From DATJPD01 sp035506575 (GTDB taxonomy: Bacteria > Pseudomonadota > Alphaproteobacteria > CACIAM-22H2): a stretch of 64,000 nucleotides of DNA. The stretch's first letter is position 1, and every line of letters begins with the position of its first letter. The stretch spans positions 1-64,000 of the forward strand of contig DATJPD010000184.1 of NCBI GenBank assembly GCA_035506575.1, given 5' to 3'. The translations under genes were made by a program, and so were the position numbers. Of the stretch, positions 28,200 through 36,609 are shown in pieces. The notes beneath the pieces were generated by a model. The model was not told the origin of the DNA. It searched no databases and saw only the letters and a list, made by a program, of their open reading frames with translations.

Positions 28200-28751
28200 A
28201 TGCGTCGCAGATTGGGGGTTCCCGTGGTTCGATCCATCGCGGTGTGGGCGGTTGCGTGGGGCGTTGCCGTCGGCCCGGGGATGCAAGCGCGCGCTGCGGA
28301 TTGCTATACCCCTGCGGAGACGGCGGCCGTCCACGTCCGGATGCTCCAGTCGGAGCTGATGGTCGCGGCTTTGGCGTGCCGGGACAGCAATCCCGAGCTT
28401 GGCATGATCGCCGGCTATAACGAGTTCGTGCACCGGCTGAGCCCGTCGCTGGTCCGCAACTCGAAGCTTCTGCAGTCGCATTTCAAGAAGACCTACGGAT
28501 CCGCGGGCGAGCACCGGTTCGAGGCGTTCGAGACCGCCCTTGCCAACGCCGCGTCCAAGCAGAGCATGGCGTCCAGCACCTATTGCGAGAACGCGGCCAC
28601 ACTTTTCCAGCAGGTTTCGGTGCTGCAGCCGCGCGATCTCGAGCAGTTTTCCTCGAGCCGCGCGGCGAACCTGGGCATGGCGCTCCAAGCGTGCACGACG
28701 GACCGGGTGAGGGGGCTGCGCCTCAGCGCGCGCCAAGAGGCGGATCGCTGA
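28200..28751 (+). CDS. Exported protein of unknown function with four cysteines
   Basis: 183 aa. A signal peptide (VRSIAVWAVAWGVAVGPGMQARA) precedes an all-helical mature part of about 150 residues. Four cysteines (DCYTPAE, ACRDSN, YCENAA, ACTTD) could form two disulfides in the periplasm. No family is recognised. The start may be ATG 28200 or GTG 28224; the GTG has GGGGG just upstream and leaves the signal peptide intact. A strong terminator follows. Confidence 0.7.
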   Translation: MRRRLGVPVVRSIAVWAVAWGVAVGPGMQARAADCYTPAETAAVHVRMLQSELMVAALACRDSNPELGMIAGYNEFVHRLSPSLVRNSKLLQSHFKKTYGSAGEHRFEAFETALANAASKQSMASSTYCENAATLFQQVSVLQPRDLEQFSSSRAANLGMALQACTTDRVRGLRLSARQEADR

Positions 28752-28790
28752 AGCCGTCACGCCGCCAAAGCCAGCGCTCCTGAAACGAGA

Positions 28791-28826
28791 ACGGGGCGCT
28801 CCATCAGGAGCGCCCCGTTTGTTTTT
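28791..28826 (+). terminator. Rho-independent terminator
   Basis: A perfect 12 bp stem (ACGGGGCGCTCC / GGAGCGCCCCGT) with an ATCA loop is followed by TTGTTTTT on the plus strand. It ends the four-cysteine protein transcript and may also slow the convergent OmpA-like transcript. Confidence 0.85.
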
Positions 28827-28842
28827 GCGGCGTTGAGCGCCG

Positions 28843-29892
28843 TTACTGGAGCAGGATCTCCACGCGGCGGTTCTGCGGCTCGCGGACACCGTCCGGTGTC
28901 GGCACGAGCGGCTGGGTCTCGCCCTTGCCGATGACGACGATCTCGTTCTCGGGGATTCCCTGCCGCACGAGGGCCGCCTTCACGGCATTCGCGCGCCGGA
29001 TCGACAGGGCCATGTTGTAAGTCTCCGTGCCGGCGCGGTCCGTATGACCGGTCGCCTGGATCCGGCTGACGCTGCCCTGCTTGGCATTCGCCGCCGCCTG
29101 CTGGATCACCCGCTGCGCCTCCGGGGTGATATCCGACTTGTCGAAGTCGAAGAACACCAGGTACGAGCGCTGGATCTGCGGCGCGGGCGGGGCCGGCGGG
29201 GGCGGCGTGACGGCCGCGGGCTGCATGGGCGCCGCCGGCGGAGGCGGCGGTGCACCGAATTCCCAACGCAGCGCAACCAAGAGGGTGTGGTCGCGATACT
29301 CGCTGCCGACAGTGCCGACGCTGGATTTAAAATGCGGATTGGTCGTGGCGAAATAGCGGTAGCCGACGTCGAGTTTCAGGTTCTGGTTGATCGCATACGC
29401 GACTCCGGCGAGGCCCTGATAGGCGAACTGGCTGTCCGTGTCGTCGATGCGGCCGCCGGGCGGGGTTGGGATCCCGACGCCATCGAAATTGACCCTGGCA
29501 AAGCCGATGCCGCCGCCGACATAGGGCGTGACCGGCCAGCCCATGTGGAAATCGTAGAGGGCGTTCCCCATGAAGTCCAAGGCCTTGGCCGAGCCGGATC
29601 CGCTCTTGACGCTGCTGTCCCGATAGCCGATCTCGCCTTCGACGCGGAACCCGTTGCCGAGGCCGTAACCGAGAGCGCCGATGACCGCCGGGCCGACATC
29701 GAATTTGTATTTGGTGTTGAGCGCCGCGTTGCGCGTCTTGGCATCTTCCAGCCACTGCGCGCCGGCGCCGAGGCTGACGTAAGGCCCAGTGGTCGGGCTG
29801 TCGGACATTTGAGCGAACGCGGGTTGCGCCAATGCGCAAAGCGCGCAGCCGACAAACGCCGCGCTCGCGAGAATGGACGCCGTTCGAATCAT
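28843..29892 (-). CDS. OmpA-family outer-membrane protein (beta-barrel plus peptidoglycan-binding domain)
   Basis: 349 aa. Signal peptide (ends PAFAQ), an eight-stranded barrel (about 35-212, e.g. VGPAVIGALGYGLGNGFRVEGEIGYR, LKLDVGYRYFAT), a Pro/Ala hinge, and a C-terminal OmpA domain (about 238-349). The latter has the peptidoglycan-binding pattern RIQATGHTDRAGTETYN and LSIRRANAVKAAL, ending NRRVEILLQ. It anchors the outer membrane to the wall. Confidence 0.92.
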   Translation of the reverse strand: MIRTASILASAAFVGCALCALAQPAFAQMSDSPTTGPYVSLGAGAQWLEDAKTRNAALNTKYKFDVGPAVIGALGYGLGNGFRVEGEIGYRDSSVKSGSGSAKALDFMGNALYDFHMGWPVTPYVGGGIGFARVNFDGVGIPTPPGGRIDDTDSQFAYQGLAGVAYAINQNLKLDVGYRYFATTNPHFKSSVGTVGSEYRDHTLLVALRWEFGAPPPPPAAPMQPAAVTPPPPAPPAPQIQRSYLVFFDFDKSDITPEAQRVIQQAAANAKQGSVSRIQATGHTDRAGTETYNMALSIRRANAVKAALVRQGIPENEIVVIGKGETQPLVPTPDGVREPQNRRVEILLQ

Positions 29893-30101
29893 GAGAACCC
29901 CACCATCGTTAATGCGCCCGCGCGATTGCCCGTCGCGCGACGCCCTGAATCATTAATACTTTTCCACACCATAATACAGGGGGTGCCCCGCTTTTCGAGC
30001 ACAGTGTTGCCCTTTTGCATCATGCCTGCAGTGGCCTATCCACTTTGCCGGTGGACAGCTAGCTGCTATCTGAAGTGCTTGGTTCACTTGGGATCCGGGC
30101 T

Positions 30102-31295
30102 ATGACAATCCCCTCGGCGTCCGCTGCTCTGTCGCGATTTACCGTGATCGATCTGACGCGAGTGCGCTCCGGGCCTACGGCCGTGCGCCAGCTGGCCGAC
30201 TGGGGCGCCAACGTCATCAAGATCGAAATGCCCCCCGGCCTCGACGAGGGCGAAGGAATGGGGGGGCCGCGCGAGGATTCCGATTTCCAGAATCTGCAGC
30301 GCAACAAGCGCGGCATCACGCTCAATCTCAAGCATCCCGAGGGGGTCGCGATCCTGAAGCGGCTCGTTGGGAAAGCCGACGTGCTCATCGAGAATTTCCG
30401 CCCCGACGTGAAGGAACGGCTGGGCATCGGCTATGACGCCCTGTCGGCGGTCAATCCGCGGCTCGTCTATGCGAGCATTTCCGGTTTCGGTCAGGACGGT
30501 CCGTACAGCGGCCGGCCCGGGTTCGACCAGATCGCGCAGGGCATGGGCGGACTGATGTCGATCACCGGCTTGCCGGGACAAGGGCCGGTTCGTGTCGGCA
30601 TTCCGATCGCCGATCTGTGCGCGGGGATCTTCTGCGCCTATGGAATCCTCGTGGCGCTGCTCGAGCGCGAAGTCTCGGGTCGCGGTCAGTGGCTCCATAC
30701 GTCGCTGCTCCAGGCGCAGATCTTCATGCTCGACTTCCAGGCGTCGCGCTGGCTGATGAAGCACGATGTGGCCAAGCAGGCGGGCAATGATCACCCCACC
30801 AGCATCCCCACGGGCGTGTTCAAGACCAAGGACGGCCACATTAACCTCGCGGTGACGGGCGGAAAGATCTGGGAGCGCTTCTGCCGCGTCGTGGGCGGCG
30901 AGGAGTGGATGAAGGATCCGAATTTCGCGACATCCGCCGCGCGGTCCAAGAATCGCGCCGCGATGAACGAGGCCATCAACGCGCGCACGGCGACCGAAAC
31001 CAGCGCCACCTGGATCGCGCGTTTCAACGAAGCCGGCGTGCCGTGCGGCCCGATCTACTCGATCGACCAGGTGTTCGCCGATCCGCAAGTGCGCCATCTC
31101 GGGATCGCGCAGGCGCTCGACAAGGTGGGCAAGGGGCCGGTCGAATATGTCGGTCAGCCGGTCGTGCTGACGCGCACGCCGAGCCACGTGGCGGCGCACC
31201 CGCCGGCTCTCGGCCAGCACACCGACGAGGTGCTGCACGAGCTTGGCCTCGATGCGGCGACCGTCGAGAAGCTGCGCGCGCAAAAGGTTGTCTAG
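30102..31295 (+). CDS. CaiB/BaiF family (type III) CoA-transferase
   Basis: 397 aa. It begins LSRFTVIDLTRVRSGPTAVRQLADWGANVIKIE and contains ENFRPDVKERLGIGYDAL and GQDGPYSGRPGFD; the catalytic Asp lies in GIPIADLCAGIF. Type III transferases pass CoA between carboxylic acids. ATG 30102 (MTIPSAS) is chosen with GGATC upstream. It is followed 18 bases later by a crotonase-family gene on the same strand, so the two probably act in one catabolic route; the substrate cannot be read. Confidence 0.9.
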   Translation: MTIPSASAALSRFTVIDLTRVRSGPTAVRQLADWGANVIKIEMPPGLDEGEGMGGPREDSDFQNLQRNKRGITLNLKHPEGVAILKRLVGKADVLIENFRPDVKERLGIGYDALSAVNPRLVYASISGFGQDGPYSGRPGFDQIAQGMGGLMSITGLPGQGPVRVGIPIADLCAGIFCAYGILVALLEREVSGRGQWLHTSLLQAQIFMLDFQASRWLMKHDVAKQAGNDHPTSIPTGVFKTKDGHINLAVTGGKIWERFCRVVGGEEWMKDPNFATSAARSKNRAAMNEAINARTATETSATWIARFNEAGVPCGPIYSIDQVFADPQVRHLGIAQALDKVGKGPVEYVGQPVVLTRTPSHVAAHPPALGQHTDEVLHELGLDAATVEKLRAQKVV

Positions 31296-31313
31296 CGAGC
31301 CGGGGAGGGGGCG

Positions 31314-32102
31314 ATGCCAAGCGACAAGATGATCGCGAGGAAAGAGGGCGGCGTCGGCTGGATGATCTTCAACAATCCGGAGCGCCACAACGCGGTGTCG
31401 CTCGAGATGTGGGGGACAGTGGTCGAAATCCTGAACGATTTCGCGTCGGATCCTGCGATCCGGGTGGTGATCGTGACCGGAGCCGGCGGGAAGGCCTTCG
31501 TGTCGGGTGCTGACATCTCGCGGTTCGAGAAGGAGCGCTCGTCGGAGGCAGGGTTCAAGCGCTACGGCGACGTGACGAATGCCGCGTTCGAGACGATGGC
31601 GAATTTGCCCAAACCGTCGATCGCCATGATCCGCGGTTATTGCATCGGAGGCGGGCTCGCCTTCGCCATCTGCTGCGATCTGCGCATCTGCACCGAGGGA
31701 TCCAAGTTCGGGATCCCGGCGGCAAAGCTCGGGCTGGGCTACGGCTACTCCGGCGTGAAGCGGCTGGTGGATCTCGTCGGCCCGTCCTTCGCGCAGGAGA
31801 TCTTTTTCACCGCCCGCCAGTTCGAGGCGCGGGAGGCGAAGGAGATGGGGCTCGTCAACCGGATCGTCGCCGACGGCGAGTTGGACACGTTTGTGGCGAA
31901 TTACGCCGCGACGATCGCAGCCAACGCGCCGCTGACGGTGGGCTCGATCAAGCAGATCGTGGTGGAGGCGCTGAAGGATCCCGAAGCCCGCGATCCCGAT
32001 CTCTGCGAGCGCCTGGTGAAACAATGCAACGCCAGCCAGGACTACGTGGAGGGGCGGCGCGCGTTCATGGAAAAGCGCAAGCCGGTCTTCTCCGGCCGCT
32101 GA
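31314..32102 (+). CDS. Crotonase-superfamily (enoyl-CoA hydratase/isomerase) protein lacking both hydratase glutamates
   Basis: 262 aa. Crotonase fold: WMIFNNPERHNAVS, SGADISRFE (CoA and oxyanion loop), GYCIGGGLAFAICCDLRI. Where hydratases carry GGGCEL and QPE, this protein reads GGGLAF and IPAA, so both catalytic glutamates are missing. A non-hydratase reaction (isomerisation, hydrolysis or C-C cleavage) is likely. GGGGAGGG-like sequence precedes the ATG. Operon partner of the CoA-transferase. Confidence 0.88.
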   Translation: MPSDKMIARKEGGVGWMIFNNPERHNAVSLEMWGTVVEILNDFASDPAIRVVIVTGAGGKAFVSGADISRFEKERSSEAGFKRYGDVTNAAFETMANLPKPSIAMIRGYCIGGGLAFAICCDLRICTEGSKFGIPAAKLGLGYGYSGVKRLVDLVGPSFAQEIFFTARQFEAREAKEMGLVNRIVADGELDTFVANYAATIAANAPLTVGSIKQIVVEALKDPEARDPDLCERLVKQCNASQDYVEGRRAFMEKRKPVFSGR

Positions 32103-32111
32103 CCCGATCCC

Positions 32112-33131
32112 TCAAAACGCCCACGACAGCTCGAGCGAGCCGAAATAGTCATAGCCGTTCTGGCCGTAGAATTCCTTACTGCGCGCGGTCAGCGTGTAGG
32201 CGAGCCGCGCGTTGTCGTACATGAGGGCCACGCCGCCGTGGAGGTCGGCGACCAGCGGGCGCTTGCGCACCGACTGGCTGTCGGAGAACGTATTCCCGTC
32301 GAGCGTGATGTTGCGAACGACGGCGCGGCCCCCGGCGCCGGCAAAAACGTACCAGCCGAAGCCCTGGCGCGGGTGGAAGGAGTCCGAACCGGGCACGGCC
32401 GGGCTGATCCGCGGCGGGCCGAAATCGGCCTGCAGGTCGTTGCCGAAGCGGAGCGTGATCCCGCCGCCGCCGTAGGTGAAGACGTTCCCGAGGCTCGCGA
32501 CCGCATTCGGAACCAGGTCGACGCCTGGCTCGCCGCTGTCGTCGGCACCGGCCGTCAGCGGCACGCGCCATAACCGCTCCAGCATCAGGTCGAGCCCCGG
32601 CTCATTCTTGATCTGATGCGACCAGCCGTTCGCACCCGAGACCCCGATCAGCTGGTGCCAGTCGTCCTGTACCTGCTGGCCCAGTGCGGCCGGGCCCACC
32701 ATGCCCACGTCGAGCTCGACGGTGTCGAGGCGATCCGACCGTTCCGTCTGCAGCTTGACGCCGCCATAGAGCCACGCGGCGTAGGGACGGTCGTTCAGGA
32801 CCGGGGCCGACGCTGCCTTGTTCTGCGGCGTGAACATCGATTGTGCAAGCGTCCACCCGATCCGATGGGGAGCGCTCGGATCGAGAAGCGGCAGGTCGTC
32901 GGCCAGCGACCGCGCCCATCGCGGGAGATCGCCGTCGGCCGACATCCAGGCAAAGCGCAGGCCATTGGTGTAGTGCCGGTCCCGATTGTCGGGGCCATAG
33001 AGATCGTTGTCGGTGATGCCCGTGATGACCGCGGGGGCCGGCGTTGTGGGGGCGCTCTGCGCTGCGGCGGTGCGTACCGGCAGCCCCGCGAGGATGGCGA
33101 TCAGGCAGGCATGGGCAAACCGGGACATCAC
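32112..33131 (-). CDS. Lipid A 3'-O-deacylase, LpxR family (outer-membrane beta-barrel)
   Basis: 339 aa with a signal peptide ending TAAAQ. LpxR/DUF2219 signatures: TDNDLYGPDNRDRHYTNGLRF, FTPQNKAASAPVLNDRPYAAWLYGG and QDDWHQLIGVSGANGW; the N-D pair near the N-terminus and the His in DDWH correspond to the family active site. It ends with a barrel-type aromatic residue (LELSWAF). It should remove the 3' acyloxyacyl group of lipid A at the cell surface. Convergent with the crotonase gene. Confidence 0.88.
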   Translation of the reverse strand: MMSRFAHACLIAILAGLPVRTAAAQSAPTTPAPAVITGITDNDLYGPDNRDRHYTNGLRFAWMSADGDLPRWARSLADDLPLLDPSAPHRIGWTLAQSMFTPQNKAASAPVLNDRPYAAWLYGGVKLQTERSDRLDTVELDVGMVGPAALGQQVQDDWHQLIGVSGANGWSHQIKNEPGLDLMLERLWRVPLTAGADDSGEPGVDLVPNAVASLGNVFTYGGGGITLRFGNDLQADFGPPRISPAVPGSDSFHPRQGFGWYVFAGAGGRAVVRNITLDGNTFSDSQSVRKRPLVADLHGGVALMYDNARLAYTLTARSKEFYGQNGYDYFGSLELSWAF

Positions 33132-33210
33132 GCGAGCTCGTCGGCATATCTTTTCGCGTCTTACATATGCGGCTGACGTACGGCGAAAAGAGGGCGGGCG
33201 GATTGGGGCG

Positions 33211-33246
33211 GAAAAAAAGAGGCCCGGACGGAAACCGTCCGGGCCT
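33211..33246 (-). terminator. Rho-independent terminator of the first flagellin gene
   Basis: A perfect 12 bp stem (AGGCCCGGACGG / CCGTCCGGGCCT) with an AAA/TTT loop is followed on the minus strand by TCTTTTTTT. It lies 65 bases after the flagellin stop and separates it from lpxR. Confidence 0.9.
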
Positions 33247-33310
33247 TGATCAGAGTCCCGTCGTCGACGGGACGTTGCCGCTCGTTGTCGCGGTCGGCCC
33301 CGCGGCCGAA

Positions 33311-34123
33311 CTACCGAAACAACGACAGCAGTATCTGCGGCCTCGCGTTCGCGATGCTGAGCGCCTGCACGCCGAGCTGCTGCTGGACTTGTTGGGCCTG
33401 GAGTTGTGCGCTGGCCTGCGCCAGGTTCGCATCCACCAGCGAGCCCAAGCCCTGCGTCACTGCGTTCGACAGGGTCTGGGTGAACGTCGTGAGGAAGTTG
33501 ATCGAGTTCTGCGACGCACCCAGTGTGCCGAGTGCGGTTCCGACCACCAGTTGCTGGGCGGTGATCGTACTGATCAACGACAGTGCTGCGGCCGTCGTCG
33601 CCACCCCGCTTGAAATCGCCGCCGACACGCCGGCGAGGCTCGAGGCATTGGTGATCGTCAGCTGTCCGCCCGAGATCGTCTGGGTGATGGTGACACTCGC
33701 CGCCCCCGCCGACAGCAGGTTCAACCCGTTGTAGACCGAGTTGGAGATGAACGTGTTGAGCTGCGCCAGTTGGGCGTTGAAGTTGGCCGCCAGGATCGAT
33801 TGCTGGCTTGCCGTATTCGAGGGGTTGGATGCCTGAATGGCCGTGCTGTTGATCGAGGCCAGCAGATTGGACACCGACGTGGCCCCCGCGATTGCAACCG
33901 ACAGGACGCCGGTGGCACTCGACAGGCTTTGCTGGACCGAGGTGTAGGCGGTGATGTTCGAGCGCAGCCCTTGCGCGATCGCAAAGTCGGCTGCGTCGTC
34001 GATCGGGTTGCTGATGCGCAATCCGGTCGAGACTTGGTTTTGCGTTTTGTTGAGGTTGAACTGGGTGTTGTTGAGATTTTGGAGCGCAACAAGCGCACCA
34101 ACATTGGTGTTGACCGAAGTCAT
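33311..34123 (-). CDS. Flagellin (compact, D0/D1 only), first copy
   Basis: 270 aa. N-terminal D0/D1: VNTNVGALVALQNLNNTQFNL, STGLRISNPIDDAADFAIAQGLRS. C-terminal D0: LGVQALSIANARPQILLSLFR. The middle is short, low-complexity Ser/Thr/Ala sequence, so the outer D2/D3 domains are missing. There are no cysteines. A CAGGAG ribosome site precedes the start. It has its own terminator, as does the second copy, so the two are separate transcription units. I found no convincing sigma-28 or sigma-54 promoter by eye. Confidence 0.95.
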   Translation of the reverse strand: MTSVNTNVGALVALQNLNNTQFNLNKTQNQVSTGLRISNPIDDAADFAIAQGLRSNITAYTSVQQSLSSATGVLSVAIAGATSVSNLLASINSTAIQASNPSNTASQQSILAANFNAQLAQLNTFISNSVYNGLNLLSAGAASVTITQTISGGQLTITNASSLAGVSAAISSGVATTAAALSLISTITAQQLVVGTALGTLGASQNSINFLTTFTQTLSNAVTQGLGSLVDANLAQASAQLQAQQVQQQLGVQALSIANARPQILLSLFR

Positions 34124-34458
34124 TCGGGTCTCCTGTTTCTAGGTTCTAGGTGACCTTCTGGCCACCCATTTGGTCGGACTTAATGCCCGGCTTCCTCGCC
34201 GAGGTATTCCTCGTGCGATTAACGAAAAATTATCCGAATTCTATGGGGAGGTCAATCGAGCTGCTGTCGCAACAGGTTCAAAAAAGAGTTGCGACGCAAG
34301 GACTTGGTTAACGGGTTAATTCCAAATCCTGCAGCAGATTCAATGACCGGGGGGCCGATAAAAAAAGGCCTGGGTCGAGACCCAGGCCTTGAGGCGAATG
34401 ACTTCGATACGAAGCGGTGGCGGCGGCCCGGCGGCCGCCGCTCCCGCGGACCCGACGA
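34124..34458. other. Intergenic region between the two flagellin genes
   Basis: 335 bases with no gene. It holds the AT-rich upstream region and ribosome site of the first flagellin (34124-34320) and the terminator of the second. No clear promoter consensus could be assigned. Confidence 0.6.
34359..34390 (-). terminator. Rho-independent terminator of the second flagellin gene
   Basis: An 11 bp stem (AAGGCCTGGGT / ACCCAGGCCTT) with a CGAG loop runs into TTTTTTTATC on the minus strand, about 68 bases after the flagellin stop. Confidence 0.9.
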
Positions 34459-35271
34459 CTAACGGAAGAGTGACAGCAGGATCTGCGGGCGGGCGTTGGC
34501 GATGCCGAGCGCCTGAACGCCGAGCTGCTGCTGCACCTGCAGCGACTGCAGCTTGGCACTTTCCTGCGCCAGGTTCGCATCGACCAGCGAGCCCAGGCCT
34601 TGCGTCACCGAGTTTGACAGAGCCTGGGTGAACGTCGACAGGAAGTTCACCGAGTTCTGCGAGGCGCCCAGGGTGCCGAGGCCCGTGCCTACGACCAGCT
34701 CCTGCGCGGTGATGGTGCTCAACAGCGCCAGTGCCGCGGCCGTGGTGCCAACACCGCTGGACAGCGCGGCCGACACGCCCGACAGGCTCGAGGCGTTGGT
34801 CAGCACGAGCTGGCCGCCCGAGATCGTCGAGGTGATGGTGACGCTGGCCGAATTTGCCGAGAGCAAATTCAAACCATTGTACACCGCGTTGTTGATGAAG
34901 GTGTTCAGCTGTGACAGCTGGGCGTTGAAGTTGTTCTGCAGGATCGACTGCTGGCTGGCGGTATTCGAGGGGTTGGACGCCTGAATCGCCGTGCTGTTGA
35001 TGGACGACAAGAGGTTCGAGACCGACGTCGCGCCCGCGATGGCCACCGACAGAACGCCGGTTGCGGACGAGAGGCTCTGCTGAACCGCCGAGAAGGCGTT
35101 GATGTTCGAGCGGAGGCCCTGAGCGATTGCGAAGTCAGCCGCGTCGTCGACCGGACCCGTGACTTTGAGGCCGGTGGAGATGCGGTTCTGCGTGGTGTTG
35201 AGGTTGAACTGAGTGGTCGAGAGATTGACCAGCGCCACTTGGGCGCCAACGTTGGTGTTAATAGAAGCCAT
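34459..35271 (-). CDS. Flagellin (compact, D0/D1 only), second copy
   Basis: 270 aa, closely related to the first copy with identical length and C-terminus (GIANARPQILLSLFR). N-terminus MASINTNVGAQVALVNLSTTQFNL. Start ATG 35271 has AGGAGA upstream; the open frame to 35349 is non-coding. Ser/Thr/Asn-rich throughout. The two copies probably arose by tandem duplication and form the filament together or under different conditions. Confidence 0.95.
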   Translation of the reverse strand: MASINTNVGAQVALVNLSTTQFNLNTTQNRISTGLKVTGPVDDAADFAIAQGLRSNINAFSAVQQSLSSATGVLSVAIAGATSVSNLLSSINSTAIQASNPSNTASQQSILQNNFNAQLSQLNTFINNAVYNGLNLLSANSASVTITSTISGGQLVLTNASSLSGVSAALSSGVGTTAAALALLSTITAQELVVGTGLGTLGASQNSVNFLSTFTQALSNSVTQGLGSLVDANLAQESAKLQSLQVQQQLGVQALGIANARPQILLSLFR

Positions 35272-35442
35272 AACGAGTTCTCCTAATTCTAGGGGAAGGT
35301 TGCAGGCCTTTTCTGGCCTGAGGCCGCGCCGCCATAGAGGAATCGGCACGATCTGCGGACGACCGTAGCGGTCAAAACTTAAAGAAGTGTTAGCGCAGCG
35401 AAACTAAAATATTGATTAAATTGTATTTATTGTCGCCGCATC

Positions 35443-35475
35443 TAAAAGAAAACCCGTCCCAAGAGGGACGGGTTC
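35443..35475 (-). terminator. Rho-independent terminator of tRNA-Asn
   Basis: A 10 bp stem (AACCCGTCCC / GGGACGGGTT) with a four-base loop, followed on the minus strand by TTCTTTTAG, starts nine bases after the tRNA-Asn 3' end. Confidence 0.8.
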
Positions 35476-35483
35476 AAGAAAGC

Positions 35484-35558
35484 TGGCTCCCCGGGAGGGA
35501 TTCGAACCCCCGACCAACCGGTTAACAGCCGGTTGCTCTACCGCTGAGCTACCGGGGA
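35484..35558 (-). tRNA. tRNA-Asn(GTT)
   Basis: 75 bases with encoded CCA. Acceptor stem TCCCCGG/CCGGGGA, discriminator G. Anticodon loop CTGTTAA gives GTT. The T-arm GGGGGTTCGAATCCCTC is canonical. Confidence 0.95.
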
Positions 35559-35679
35559 TCAAATTCGGCGCGTTATAGCCCAGTCCGGTTCGCACATGCC
35601 AGCCCGACACGCCGGGAACCGTGAAAATTTCTCCGCGAGACCGTCAAGGCACGCACGACTCGCGTGAGAATCGTGAGAA

Positions 35680-35754
35680 TGGAGGCCGGGGCCGGAATCG
35701 AACCGGCGCGTGCGGGATTTGCAGTCCCGAGCATTACCACTTTGCTACCCGGCC
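35680..35754 (-). tRNA. tRNA-Cys(GCA)
   Basis: 75 bases with encoded CCA. Acceptor stem GGCCGGG/CCCGGCC, discriminator T. The anticodon loop CTGCAAA between GGGA and TCCC gives GCA. Confidence 0.95.
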
Positions 35755-35879
35755 GCTCCCGGCCCCTATTTAGCGTCGCTCACGGGGCCGTCCGCGCGGA
35801 CGCGCCCGACATATAGAAGCTGGCGGGCGTGCGGGTCAACGCCGGCCGACTCGCGGCCGGCGCAACTGATGCGGTGTGA

Positions 35880-35908
35880 TTGTCATTCCCGAGGTAATTC
35901 CTTATAAC
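35880..35908 (+). promoter_or_regulatory. Probable sigma-70 promoter of the pcm-tolC operon
   Basis: TTGTCA (35880-35885), 17-base spacer and TATAAC (35903-35908): five of six matches at each box. Transcription would start near 35915, giving a leader of about 38 bases before ATG 35953. Confidence 0.55.
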
Positions 35909-35952
35909 CGCGCAGACCTGATTGCGACTTTCGTTCAGAGGTTTTGGTCTTG

Positions 35953-36609
35953 ATGCCAGACTACGCCGCCGCCCGCCTGAACATGGTCGAAAGCCAGGTC
36001 CGTCCCAACAAGGTTACCGACCCGCGACTGCTCGAAGCGCTGCTCGAGGTCCCGCGCGAGGGCTTCGTTTCGGACCAGTTGCGCGGCGTCGCCTACGTCG
36101 ATGAGGACGTTCCTCTCGGCGGCGGCCGCTTTCTGATGGAGCCGATGGTGTTCGCCCGGCTCGTCCAGACGGCGGCGGTCAAGCCGGGCGACACGGTTCT
36201 GGAGGTGGGCTGCGGCACCGGCTATGGCGCCGCCGTCCTGGCGCGCCTGGCGGCGCGCGTCGTGACGCTCGAGAGCGATCCTGAGCTTGGACGCCAGGCC
36301 GAGGCCAACCTGCGCCGCCTCGGCGTCTCGAATGCAAAAGTGGTTGTCGGACCGCTGGCCGGCGGCTTTGCCGCCGCGGCGCCGTACGCCGTGATCCTCT
36401 TCGCGGGCGCCGTCGAGCGCGTTCCGCCCAGTATCACCGAGCAATTGGCCGAAGGCGGGCGCCTCGTCGCGGTGATTGCACCGGCGGGCGAACCGGGCCG
36501 GGCGACCCTCATCACGCGGGTGGGCGGCGCCTTGTCGCGCCGCGTCGTATTCGATGCCGGCACCCCGGTCCTGCCGGGCCTTCAACTCGAACCGGGATTT
36601 GTATTTTGA
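35953..36609 (+). CDS. pcm: Protein-L-isoaspartate O-methyltransferase family protein
   Basis: 218 aa. N-terminal MPDYAAARLNMVESQVRPNKVTDPRLLEAL and SAM motif VLEVGCGTGYGAAVLARLA are typical of the alphaproteobacterial PCMT branch that precedes tolC. Classical PCMT methylates isoaspartate in damaged proteins; whether this shorter branch does so is less certain. ATG 35953 has AGAGG upstream. Its TGA stop overlaps the tolC TTG start (TTGA). Confidence 0.85.
   Translation: MPDYAAARLNMVESQVRPNKVTDPRLLEALLEVPREGFVSDQLRGVAYVDEDVPLGGGRFLMEPMVFARLVQTAAVKPGDTVLEVGCGTGYGAAVLARLAARVVTLESDPELGRQAEANLRRLGVSNAKVVVGPLAGGFAAAAPYAVILFAGAVERVPPSITEQLAEGGRLVAVIAPAGEPGRATLITRVGGALSRRVVFDAGTPVLPGLQLEPGFVF

Noticed and set aside
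33155..33175. Another TTACAT motif upstream of lpxR
   Set aside because: Only one half-site is present; the position 11 bp away does not match, and the orientation is opposite to the gene.
35272..35420. Sigma-28 or sigma-54 promoter upstream of the second flagellin
   Set aside because: Partial matches (TAAGTTTT, GCCGATTC) are present but the spacing is wrong, and no TGGC-N7-TTGC element is found.
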